From the NCBI RefSeq assembly GCF_014836775.1, contig NZ_JACSQD010000008.1, positions 1 through 64,000 of the forward strand: DNA of 64,000 bases, read 5' to 3'. The notes under the pieces are model-generated. The model was given only the letters and a program-made list of their open reading frames with translations. It did not search any database and was not told the DNA's origin. A program made the position numbers and the translations under genes. Numbering within the stretch: the first letter of the stretch is position 1; every line of letters starts with the position of its first letter. Shown piece by piece: positions 45,922 to 54,405 of this stretch. Origin of the DNA: Arthrobacter gallicola. Lineage in GTDB: Bacteria > Actinomycetota > Actinomycetes > Actinomycetales > Micrococcaceae.

Positions 45922-48411
45922 TTACGAAGGCATCTGCCCCGTCGCCGGCGCCTGTTCGGGCGTGGCCGCGCGGGTCCGCACTTCGGCGGAGACAACGACT
46001 GCAGCCAGTCCGGGGGCGCTGACGGTGATCTCGACGGGCCCGGGAGCGTCAGGGCGGATGATCGCCAGCACGCGTCCGTCGTACGTACCGTGCGTGTCCT
46101 GGTCGAACCGCTCGGTGGTGGCGGGCCGCCCGCTGCCGAACGCCGCCAGCGAGCCTGCACCGGAGACCCCTACGGTGACGGGCCGGTCTGCATCGTTCAC
46201 CAAGTTGCCGTCGCGATCCCGCAGCTCGATCTCGGCGAAGATGAGCGCTCCGTCGCGCAGCTCGAGCACCGGCTTGTCCAGCCGGACGTCGAGCACGATG
46301 TCTTCGGAAGCTGTGCGTAACGCTGTGCGGCCCACCTCCGCTCCTGCCACGAAGGCGACCGCGGTCAGTTCCCCCTGCTCGTACGGAAGCTCAAAATCCG
46401 CTGCAAACGCACGATGGCTGCCAACCGGGTTGCGCGCCACGGTACGACCATTCAGCTGCAGTTCGATCTCGTCGGCGTCGCTGTAGACCTCCAGGATCAT
46501 CGGGGAGCCCTGGGCGACGTTCCAGCTCCAACTGGAGACGGCGTCGGTCCAGCTCCATGGGCCGAGGGTGAAGCTGCGCCCGTGATTGCGGGGGCGGCGG
46601 ACAGCAATGTAGGGGGTGGTCCGCAGACCAAACACCGTCTCGCGGTAGAAGGACATTGGTCGGCGGGAACCGGTCATGTCGAGGTCGGCCGACCACGAGG
46701 TGAGCCACGGGTACTCGCCGTCGAATGCCTGCGATTCGTCCTCGTACCGGACTCGGCCAACGCCTACCTCCCCGAGGTAGTCCCAGCCGGACCAGGTGAA
46801 GTCCCCGATCACATGTGCATTGCCGGTCACGAGCTTCCAGTTCGCGTCGATACGGGATGGAAACGTCTCGCTGCCGACGACGATGCGGTTTGGGTGTTCA
46901 CGCGCTTCCAACTCGTACCGGACATCGCCGTAGTTCATGCCCACGACGTCCAGGAGCGCGAAGGACTCGGCGGTGGCATCGGTCACCAGCGGCGAGACCA
47001 TGACCTGGTCCATGAAGTCGTCGGTGTCGCCCATCAGGGCGTTGACCCCGCCGTCGGCAGCGTCCTCCTCGACCTGGGCGGTCCCCTGCATCATCAGCGC
47101 CATCTCGCTGAGGACCGCAACGAACCCGTTGATCCCGTTGGTGACGAAGCGTGTGTCATCCAGCTCCCGGATCTTTTCCGCTAGCCTGCGGCCCCACTGG
47201 CTGCCGATCGGGTTCCCGGTCTCCGGAATCTCGTTGCCGATCGAGTACAGGATCACGCTGGGGTGGTTGAAGTCGCCGGCAACCATCGCCTCGACGTCGC
47301 GCTCCCACCACTCCGGGAAGGCCAGGGCGTAGTCGAAGGGCGACTTGGCTTCGGTCCACATGTCGAACGTCTCGTCCATAACCAGCATGCCCAGCCTGTC
47401 GCATGCGTCGAGCATGGCAGCGCTCATCGGATTGTGGCTGCTGCGGACTGCGTTGAACCCGGCCGCCTTGAGCAGGCGGATACGACGTTCCTCGGCATCC
47501 GCGAAAGTCGCGGCTCCCAGTATGCCGTTGTCGTGGTGGATGCAGGCGCCGCGGAGTTTCACGGTCTCGCCGTTGATGCGCAGTCCGTTGTCCGGATCCA
47601 GCTGCAGGGTCCGGATCCCAAAATGTGTGACCCGGATTTCGGGCTCTCCGCCGAGCCCGTCGAGTCGGGTGCGGGCGGAGTAGAGTGCGGGGTTGTCCAC
47701 ACTCCACCGCTGCGGGTTCGGAACGTACATTCTCTGCCGGAGGATACCGTCGGACTGCGGCAGAACTGTGATCGGGCTGGTCTCGGATGCCACCACGCGG
47801 CTCTCCGGGTCGAGGATCTCCGTCGTCACGGTTGCCGTGCGGGTAGTGAGTCCTGAGTTTCGAATCGTGGCGGCCAGGGAGATGACTGCTCGGTCAAAGT
47901 CCACGTCGGGGGTCGTGATCCGGATGCCGCCCTGCTCAAGGATGTGCATTCGATCGCTGACCCAGAGGTGCACCTCGCGGTAGATTCCGGCACCGCTGTA
48001 CCAGCGGGAGTCCTGGTGGGCTCTCGCATCCACACGGATGGTGTTCTCGGCGCCGTACGTCAGATGACTGTCGAGAGACACCACAAACGCTGCGTACCCA
48101 TTGGGGCGCTGGGCGGCAAAGGCGCCGTTGACGTAGACCATGGCGTCCCGGTAGACGCCTTCAAACTCCAGGGCCACGTGCTTGCCTGCCCACTCCTCAG
48201 GCACGTCGAGAACGGTGCGGTACTCGAAGGCGCCGTCAGGAAAGTACGCTCCGGCAGCGCCGCTTGGCGCGTCGGCCCGACGCTCCAGCCCAATGATCGC
48301 GTCATGGGGCAGACGGATGGAGTGCCCGGAGTCTGCCTGGCCCTGCACATCCGCAAAAATGCTCGTCTTGCGGCGATAGGACCAGCCCGTATTAAAAGGT
48401 GTGCGCGTCAT
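45922..48411 (-). CDS. Glycoside hydrolase family 2 protein (beta-galactosidase-like)
   Basis: 829 residues in the GH2 order: sugar-binding jelly roll (residues about 1-155), immunoglobulin-like domain (about 160-265), TIM barrel (about 270-580) and C-terminal beta-sandwich modules. Acid/base motif NE is at N393-E394 (SIGNEIPETG) and the candidate nucleophile is E515 (VVGSETFPS). No signal peptide is seen, so it acts in the cytoplasm. Beta-galactosidase, beta-glucuronidase or beta-mannosidase activity cannot be separated by eye. ATG at 48411 is chosen; the frame is open to 48543. Last gene of the GH3, SDR, GH2 unit. Confidence 0.9.
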   Translation of the reverse strand: MTRTPFNTGWSYRRKTSIFADVQGQADSGHSIRLPHDAIIGLERRADAPSGAAGAYFPDGAFEYRTVLDVPEEWAGKHVALEFEGVYRDAMVYVNGAFAAQRPNGYAAFVVSLDSHLTYGAENTIRVDARAHQDSRWYSGAGIYREVHLWVSDRMHILEQGGIRITTPDVDFDRAVISLAATIRNSGLTTRTATVTTEILDPESRVVASETSPITVLPQSDGILRQRMYVPNPQRWSVDNPALYSARTRLDGLGGEPEIRVTHFGIRTLQLDPDNGLRINGETVKLRGACIHHDNGILGAATFADAEERRIRLLKAAGFNAVRSSHNPMSAAMLDACDRLGMLVMDETFDMWTEAKSPFDYALAFPEWWERDVEAMVAGDFNHPSVILYSIGNEIPETGNPIGSQWGRRLAEKIRELDDTRFVTNGINGFVAVLSEMALMMQGTAQVEEDAADGGVNALMGDTDDFMDQVMVSPLVTDATAESFALLDVVGMNYGDVRYELEAREHPNRIVVGSETFPSRIDANWKLVTGNAHVIGDFTWSGWDYLGEVGVGRVRYEDESQAFDGEYPWLTSWSADLDMTGSRRPMSFYRETVFGLRTTPYIAVRRPRNHGRSFTLGPWSWTDAVSSWSWNVAQGSPMILEVYSDADEIELQLNGRTVARNPVGSHRAFAADFELPYEQGELTAVAFVAGAEVGRTALRTASEDIVLDVRLDKPVLELRDGALIFAEIELRDRDGNLVNDADRPVTVGVSGAGSLAAFGSGRPATTERFDQDTHGTYDGRVLAIIRPDAPGPVEITVSAPGLAAVVVSAEVRTRAATPEQAPATGQMPS

Positions 48412-48475
48412 GGGTGTCTTTCGGAAGGAAGGCGGGAGGGACAGGGGGGATTGCGGCGAAGGCTGCCTTCTGATG

Positions 48476-49261
48476 TCAGAAGTGGGTTCCGCCGTCGATG
48501 CGGATCTCTGTTCCGGTGATGAACCTGCCGTCGTCGCTGGCAAGCATGGCTACGACTCCGGCGACGGTCTCAGGCCCGGCAAATCCCGCTCCGAGCGCCG
48601 GGATGAGCTTGCCCATCAGGTCGAAATCCGCGTCCGCTGGCAGCCCCGGGCCCTGACTCTGTTTACTTTGCCCCGATCCATCCGTCATTCCGGAAGAGAT
48701 GGAGCCGGGCTGGACGGCAGTAAAACGGATGCCATCCTTGGCGTACTCGGAGGCCAGCGCGTGCGTCATTGCTTGAATGCCTCCCTTGCTTGCTGCGTAG
48801 GCAGCCATATAAGGGTGCGCGAAGGCGGCTGAAGTGGAGGAAAAGTTCACTACCGCGGGCGCGTTTCCGGCCCGGAGGTGGGGAATGGATTCCCTGATCA
48901 CCAGGAACGTTCCGACCAGGTTGACCCGGAGCACCGCCTCGAACTGATCGAGTGAGGTCTGCTCGGTGTGCGAAGCCCGCAGGATGCCTGCTGCGTTGAC
49001 CAGGATGTCTAATCCGCCCAACGCAGCTACGGCCTGGGCGAGGCCTTGCCTTACCGATTCCTCGTCAGCAACGTCTATTCTGAGGGTTATCAGCTGCCCG
49101 GCCCGGGGTCCGGCCGCTGATTTGGTGTCTTCCAAGCCTGCTTCCGACACATCTGCGGCAACGACGTGTCCCCCTTCGGAAAGCAGACGCAGCACAGTGG
49201 CCTGTCCTATGCCGGATCCTCCGCCTGTTACGAGTATCCGACGTCCTTCAAAACGAAGCAT
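48476..49261 (-). CDS. Short-chain dehydrogenase/reductase
   Basis: 261 residues. Classical SDR: cofactor motif TGGGSGIGQ at residues 12-20, NNAG-equivalent LVNAAGI, catalytic serine in NFSSTSA and YAASK (Tyr-x-x-x-Lys). The C-terminal ITGTEIRIDGGTHF is typical of the FabG-like class. It lies between GH3 (56-bp gap) and GH2 (64-bp gap) on the same strand, suggesting a role in processing a sugar or aglycone released by the hydrolases. Substrate unknown. Confidence 0.92.
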   Translation of the reverse strand: MLRFEGRRILVTGGGSGIGQATVLRLLSEGGHVVAADVSEAGLEDTKSAAGPRAGQLITLRIDVADEESVRQGLAQAVAALGGLDILVNAAGILRASHTEQTSLDQFEAVLRVNLVGTFLVIRESIPHLRAGNAPAVVNFSSTSAAFAHPYMAAYAASKGGIQAMTHALASEYAKDGIRFTAVQPGSISSGMTDGSGQSKQSQGPGLPADADFDLMGKLIPALGAGFAGPETVAGVVAMLASDDGRFITGTEIRIDGGTHF

Positions 49262-49317
49262 ATTTCTCCCTGTGTTGAGGCCAAACTGGGCCTGGTATTT
49301 GCGGACTCTGAAGCCGT

Positions 49318-51666
49318 TTAGTCCGCGAGGATTTGTCCTGTCTGGATGGTCTTTTCGGCACGCAGGTCGTTGCTGGCGAACCCGATCATGATGGTCACGT
49401 CGCCGGCTTCGAGCATCCGCTGGTGCTCGGAGATGCTGTAGGCAAGCCGGGTGAGGGGGACGGTGAATTTGATGGTCCGTTGTTCCCCGGGACCCAAGCA
49501 GACCCGCTGGAATTCAATGAGTTGCCGTACCGGGCGGACGATCAGCGCGGCTTCATCGCGTGCGTAGACTTGCAGGACCGTGTCGCCTTCGATGTCGCCC
49601 GTGTTCTGGACCGTGGCCTGGACCGTGATTTCTTCCTTTGTGGCACTCACATCTTCAAGTACTGCCTCGAACGTGGTGTAGCTCAGTCCATGGCCAAACG
49701 CGAACAGGGGTGAGTTCTCAACCAGGTCCGTATAGCCGTGACGGACCCCCGTGGGATGATCGTAGCCACTGCCGTACCGGTGACCGTGGAAAAGCGGTAG
49801 CTGGCCCAGCTCGCGGGGGAAGGTGGACGGCAACTTGCCACTGGGGTTGGTTTTTCCGAATACGACGTCGGCTATGGCCGGCCCGGCGTGTTCGCCGAGC
49901 AGCGGCGCAATGATGGTTGCACCCGAGGCCTCAACCACGGGTTCGATGAGCAGCGGCCGACCGGTGATGATCACGGTGACAACTTTCTTGCCCACCTTCG
50001 ACAAGGCAAGGATGAGTTCTTCCTGGTTTCCCGGAAGGGACACGCGGGCACTGGTGCGGCCTTCGCCGGCCGTATGATTTCCGACCCATCCGGTGCGTTC
50101 ACCGACGACTGCAATGACTGTGTCCACACCTTCCAGGCGGGCGGCAAGCTCATCTTCGTTGATCGGACTGGCGTCCTGCTCCACGCTGCCAATGGGATGG
50201 TAGTCCGTGTCCGGTGCTGCCTGGCGTATCGCTTCGATAATTGTCACGGCATCGGGGTGGATTCCGCGTGCCTGCGCTTCGAACGCAGTCTCGATCCCAG
50301 GTAACCGGGTTTGGAAGAGGTCGGTAAAGATGGCCTTCTCGGGATCGATTCCAGGGACTTTACCGGCCATGATCTCCATAACGCCGAGAGGCTGCTCTGC
50401 GTTGGCGACAGCGGTGTAGGCGCCAAAATTGATTCGGATCTCATTCGCGAGTTCACCAACGACAGCGGTCCGCCCGGAGGGCTTGAGCGGCAGAATTCCG
50501 TCGTTAGCCAGCAGGACGATGCCCTTATCTGCGATCCTGCGTCCCAGAGCAGCGGCCTGCTCCGGCCGCAGGTCCCTCGCTGGCCGGAGCTGGGGCCTTG
50601 GTGCGATGTCCGGTATCAAACCAAGCCGGGCCTTCATCGCCAGGACACGTTCGACGGCGGTGTCCAGGACCTGTTCAGGGAGGCGGCCGCTGGTGACTTC
50701 TTCCTGCAGGGATCCAAAGGTTTCGTTCCCCGGGAGTTCGACGTCCACACCTGCCGTAAGCGCTTGCTTGGCTGCTTGGCCGGGTGTTGTGGCTGTCTTA
50801 TACGTCTTGAACAGCATGGCGATGGCGTCATAGTCGCTGACAACCAAACCTTCGAAGCCCAATGTGCCGCGCAGGAACTCGGTGAACAGCCACCGGTCTG
50901 CGGCTGAGGGGACACCGTCGATTTCGTTGTACGAGTTCATCACCAGGGACAGATTGGCCTCGCGGATGGCTCGGCGGAAGGGTTCTGCGTAGACGTCGGT
51001 GATGGCGCGCCTGCCCAGAGACGATGCTGCCTGGTTCAGGCCGCCTTCGGAGGCACCATAGCCGAGGAAGTGTTTAGCTGCCGCCAGCACGCCGGAATCG
51101 TTCTCTTCACCGTGCAGGCCTCGAACGTAGGCTGTGCCGATCCGTGCGATGAGCTCCGGGTCCTCTCCGTAGGTTTCGTGGACGCGCCCCCACCGGGGGT
51201 CCCGTGCGACGTCGAGGACCGGTGCGAATGCGAGGTGGACACCGGCGGCGCGCATTTGATCTCCCACGGTGGCACCGACTCCCTGAATGAGGTCAGGGTC
51301 CCACGTCGCTGCCTGTGCCCAGGCGGTGGGGAACTGGAATCCCTGTGCATGAAGGAACCCGTTGATGCCCTCTCCGTGGATCAGGGCCCCTATTCCGAAG
51401 GGACTTGCCGCTCGGGCGTATTCCTGCAGCTGCGCAAGATCCCGCCGGAAGCCGTCGAAGTCAGGGTTGAGTAACCAGGTGAGGGACACATGGCCCACTC
51501 CGTGCGGTCGGAGCTGTTCAACTTTGGACAGCTTAAAACCGTCCATTGTCCTTGACGCGTCATTTCCTGGGTCGTGGTCCATGAGGTCAAAAATCGAAAG
51601 CCCGTGCAGCTGCGCTATTTTCTGGTTCAGGTCCAGACGCCGAACGAGGGAGGAAATGTCAGTCAT
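49318..51666 (-). CDS. Glycoside hydrolase family 3 beta-glucosidase-like protein
   Basis: 782 residues: GH3 N-terminal barrel, alpha/beta sandwich and C-terminal fibronectin-like domain. Nucleophile aspartate D278 is in VVSDYDA, and substrate-binding KHF is at about residue 198 (AAAKHFLGYG). No signal peptide. It removes beta-linked glucose or xylose from oligosaccharides or glycosides. First gene of the minus-strand unit, with an operator-like site 133 bp upstream of its start. Confidence 0.93.
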   Translation of the reverse strand: MTDISSLVRRLDLNQKIAQLHGLSIFDLMDHDPGNDASRTMDGFKLSKVEQLRPHGVGHVSLTWLLNPDFDGFRRDLAQLQEYARAASPFGIGALIHGEGINGFLHAQGFQFPTAWAQAATWDPDLIQGVGATVGDQMRAAGVHLAFAPVLDVARDPRWGRVHETYGEDPELIARIGTAYVRGLHGEENDSGVLAAAKHFLGYGASEGGLNQAASSLGRRAITDVYAEPFRRAIREANLSLVMNSYNEIDGVPSAADRWLFTEFLRGTLGFEGLVVSDYDAIAMLFKTYKTATTPGQAAKQALTAGVDVELPGNETFGSLQEEVTSGRLPEQVLDTAVERVLAMKARLGLIPDIAPRPQLRPARDLRPEQAAALGRRIADKGIVLLANDGILPLKPSGRTAVVGELANEIRINFGAYTAVANAEQPLGVMEIMAGKVPGIDPEKAIFTDLFQTRLPGIETAFEAQARGIHPDAVTIIEAIRQAAPDTDYHPIGSVEQDASPINEDELAARLEGVDTVIAVVGERTGWVGNHTAGEGRTSARVSLPGNQEELILALSKVGKKVVTVIITGRPLLIEPVVEASGATIIAPLLGEHAGPAIADVVFGKTNPSGKLPSTFPRELGQLPLFHGHRYGSGYDHPTGVRHGYTDLVENSPLFAFGHGLSYTTFEAVLEDVSATKEEITVQATVQNTGDIEGDTVLQVYARDEAALIVRPVRQLIEFQRVCLGPGEQRTIKFTVPLTRLAYSISEHQRMLEAGDVTIMIGFASNDLRAEKTIQTGQILAD

Positions 51667-51798
51667 GGGTGCCCCTAAATCACTTGATAATCCCGCAGCT
51701 GCTGTCCCGTGAGGGAATTAGACGGCGTGAGCCGGCGGCGTTGGTTGGTGTGGTGAGGATCGCTTGGGGAGCGGTTCCCGGAATGATCTAACGGAACA

Positions 51799-51812
51799 CT
51801 AGCACGCGCAAG
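51799..51812 (-). promoter_or_regulatory. LacI-type operator A upstream of GH3/SDR/GH2 unit
   Basis: CTAGCACGCGCAAG, the exact reverse complement of operator B (52923-52936). It sits in the 244-bp gap between the GH3 gene and the regulator, in the promoter region of the GH3 gene; TTGTCC and TGCTAG with 17-bp spacing would put the -10 inside it on the minus strand. Confidence 0.75.
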
Positions 51813-51910
51813 TTGTCGAATGGACAAACGATCTTTGAAGCAATCACCTCATCCTTAACCAGCGGCTAGGGGGACCTGCAGGGATGAAGAGAACCGAAGA
51901 GTCCGGATGG

Positions 51911-52909
51911 TCAGGTTGATTCTCGCCGGATCAGATCGGCGACCAGGGGAGGGTCTTCGGCAGCTCCACCCCTGCCATCGGCCGCATTCAGTGCCGTCAT
52001 CGCAATTTGGCGCCCCAGGCCTTCGATGTCCAGGCGGATACTGGAGAGGCTGGGGACAAAGAGTTCAGCCAGCGGCGTGTCGTCATGACCAATGACGGCC
52101 AGTTGCCCGGGCACGGAAATGCCCTCACGCAGCGCAGCACCGGCGATCGCTGCAGCAATTTCGTCATTGTAGGCAACCACTCCCGTGATGCCATCCCTGG
52201 ACCACTCCAGCACGGCGGACCGGGACGATGCGTCATGGACATTGATGCGGCGGTCATCCATGCCTGTCAGACCCATCCTGGCTGCTGTGTCGCGGGCGAC
52301 GGCGAGCCGCGCGTCGATAATCCTCGCAAGCCTGGAATCATCCGGTGCCGCGAAGGCGATCCTGCTGTGCCCCAGACCGGCAAGATGGCTGACCTGGAGT
52401 TCAGGGCCGGCAACGACACTCGGGCCCTTCTGCCACTCCGCGGGCTCTGTCTGCGGGTCCGGGACAATAGTGGTTATGCCGCTCGCGCGCATGGACGCCA
52501 AGTCTTTTTCCGAAAATGGAAGCATGCCTATCACCACATCCGGATCCAGGGCTTCCCACAGCGGCCGCGTCACACCGGTTTCGTGAAGGGTATAAGTGAC
52601 AAGGGAATACCCGGCCTCCTCCAGCACCCTGGAAGCCTCCGCAATATGCCGGCCAAGGCTGTGCTCAACAGGCCAATCCGGCAACACCAGCAGGACGATC
52701 CTGCTGCTTCCCCGGGCGAGGGCCTGGGCGGCGGTGTGCGGCCGGTAACCTAACCGCGCCGCTTCGGCAATGACCCGCTTCCGCGTTGCCTCCGAAATGG
52801 TCTGGCCCCGGGTGTTGTTGAGCACGAACCCCACGGTTGCCCTGGAGATGCCTAATGATCTCGCCACATCCGCAGCAGTGACCCGCCGGTTCTTCGCTTC
52901 CCCAGTCAT
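51911..52909 (-). CDS. LacI family transcriptional regulator of the glycoside locus
   Basis: 332 residues. N-terminal helix-turn-helix and hinge (VTAADVARSLGISRATVGFVLNN...GYRPHTAAQAL), then a periplasmic-binding-type effector domain. It should bind the nearby palindromes and release them on sugar binding. It lies between two opposed glycoside gene sets and reads toward the minus-strand set; operators B and C are in its own promoter region. Confidence 0.94.
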   Translation of the reverse strand: MTGEAKNRRVTAADVARSLGISRATVGFVLNNTRGQTISEATRKRVIAEAARLGYRPHTAAQALARGSSRIVLLVLPDWPVEHSLGRHIAEASRVLEEAGYSLVTYTLHETGVTRPLWEALDPDVVIGMLPFSEKDLASMRASGITTIVPDPQTEPAEWQKGPSVVAGPELQVSHLAGLGHSRIAFAAPDDSRLARIIDARLAVARDTAARMGLTGMDDRRINVHDASSRSAVLEWSRDGITGVVAYNDEIAAAIAGAALREGISVPGQLAVIGHDDTPLAELFVPSLSSIRLDIEGLGRQIAMTALNAADGRGGAAEDPPLVADLIRREST

Positions 52910-52922
52910 CCCAGAATCCTAC

Positions 52923-52936
52923 CTTGCGCGTGCTAG
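52923..52936 (+). promoter_or_regulatory. LacI-type operator B
   Basis: CTTGCGCGTGCTAG, identical to operator A on the other strand. It overlaps TTGCGC (52925-52930), a plausible -35 for the MFS transporter gene, with TAACAT at 52947-52952 as -10 (16-bp spacing). Thirteen bp separate it from the LacI start, so it also covers the regulator's own promoter region. Confidence 0.75.
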
Positions 52937-52959
52937 CAAGTTCAGATAACATCGGCGAA

Positions 52960-52973
52960 CTAGCACGCGCTAG
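52960..52973 (+). promoter_or_regulatory. LacI-type operator C
   Basis: CTAGCACGCGCTAG, matching A at 13 of 14 bases and nearly palindromic. It lies near the predicted transcription start of the MFS gene, 37 bp centre-to-centre from operator B. Consensus of the three sites is CTWGCRCGYGCTAG-like. Confidence 0.72.
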
Positions 52974-53018
52974 CGAGCCACGTCACTTCTTCTCACACCG
53001 ACAACGGAGTCACCATTG

Positions 53019-54371
53019 ATGAATTCTTCAACGGGCAAACCTGCGCGTTCTGACGCTCCCCTGCCCCAGCCCCTGCCCCAGGTCGACGTCATCCCGGAAG
53101 TTCTTGACCCGGCGTCCACAGCCAGCACTCCGGCGCTGGCCCCGGTCGGCAAGCGGTACATCTGGCTCATGGTCCTGGCCCAATTCGGGGTCTTCGTCGC
53201 TTTCATCACCCCGCTGGCTATCTCCCTGGCAATACGCCTGAACGAGCTGGCTCCGGGGCGCGAGGAATACCTCGGGTACATCACCGGGGCGGGAGCATTC
53301 GCCGTCATGCTTACTTCCCCTTTCCTGGGTGTCGCCAGCGATCGGACCCGCACCCGTCTGGGCCGCCGCCGTCCCTTTATGATCGGCGGCATGATCCTGG
53401 GCATCGTCTCATTGGTCGTGATGGCAACCGCCCCCAGCGTCCTCGTCTTGGGAACAGGCTGGGTCCTCGCCCAGCTGGGCTGGGGTACGGTCCTGAGCAA
53501 CCTGCTGATTTCCACTGCTGACAGGCTTCCCGAAAGCCAGCGCGGCAAGGTCGCCGGACTTACCGGGTTCGCGACCCAGGTGGCGCCGGTCGTCGGTGTG
53601 GTGCTGGCCGGCAGCTTCGCGTCCAACAACCTGCTGCTCTTCCTCGTTCCCGGAGCCGTGGGCGTCCTCCTGACCAGCCTGTTCGTCCTCCTGGTTCATG
53701 AAAAGGACAGCCGCGGCAACACGTTTGACGAAAAGCTGAATCTGGGCAGGCTGCTGCGGAAGTACCTCTACAACCCCAAGCAGCACCCGGATTTCTCCTG
53801 GAACTGGCTTGGCCGTTTCTTCTTCTACTTCGGTCTCACCCTTAACACCACCTTCACGGCATTCTTTTTCGCCTCCCGTCTTGGCGTCAGCGTCACCGAG
53901 GTTGCCGGAATTCTCGCCATCCTTTCCATGGCGGGCATCCTGGCCACGACGGCAGGCGCCATCGGCGGCGGCTTCCTCTCCGACAAGCTGCGGCGGCGGC
54001 GCGCCTTTGTTTGCGCCTCGGGTCTCATCTTCGGCGCGGGTGCCATCATCATGGCCCTTTCCAGCGACATGCCCATGCTCGTGGCCGGCTCGCTGCTGGG
54101 ATCTCTGGGCATCGGAATGTTCTCAGCAGTGGACCAGGCACTGCTCCTGGATGTCCTTCCCGAACGGGAGACAGACGCCGGACGCTTTATGGGCATCATC
54201 AGCTTCGCCACCTCAATCCCCCAGTCAATCGCCCCGCTCATTGCACCCATCTTCCTCGCTGTCGGTGTGACCGCAGGCGGCGAGAAGAACTATCTTCTGC
54301 TGTATGTGATCGCAGCCGCCTGCACCGTGCTCGGTGGTCTGGTGGTACTCCGCATCCGTTCAGTCCGCTAG
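53019..54371 (+). CDS. MFS sugar/glycoside transporter
   Basis: 450 residues with a hydrophilic N-terminus of about 35 residues and about 12 membrane helices in two halves. The conserved cytoplasmic loop GVASDRTRTRLGRRRPFMIGG after helix 2 is the MFS signature, resembling SLC45/sucrose-type and GPH-type importers. Substrate likely a small glycoside or disaccharide. ATG at 53019 follows GGAG by nine bases. It heads the unit MFS, GH78, GH3 (34-bp gap to GH78). Confidence 0.92.
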   Translation: MNSSTGKPARSDAPLPQPLPQVDVIPEVLDPASTASTPALAPVGKRYIWLMVLAQFGVFVAFITPLAISLAIRLNELAPGREEYLGYITGAGAFAVMLTSPFLGVASDRTRTRLGRRRPFMIGGMILGIVSLVVMATAPSVLVLGTGWVLAQLGWGTVLSNLLISTADRLPESQRGKVAGLTGFATQVAPVVGVVLAGSFASNNLLLFLVPGAVGVLLTSLFVLLVHEKDSRGNTFDEKLNLGRLLRKYLYNPKQHPDFSWNWLGRFFFYFGLTLNTTFTAFFFASRLGVSVTEVAGILAILSMAGILATTAGAIGGGFLSDKLRRRRAFVCASGLIFGAGAIIMALSSDMPMLVAGSLLGSLGIGMFSAVDQALLLDVLPERETDAGRFMGIISFATSIPQSIAPLIAPIFLAVGVTAGGEKNYLLLYVIAAACTVLGGLVVLRIRSVR

Positions 54372-54405
54372 TACCCCCTGCCCCCAACGCTTAAGGAGCC
54401 AACAC

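Noticed and set aside
51667..51910. A small gene between the GH3 gene and the LacI gene
   Set aside because: Short frames there have no ribosome site or family similarity; the gap is explained by promoter and operator A.
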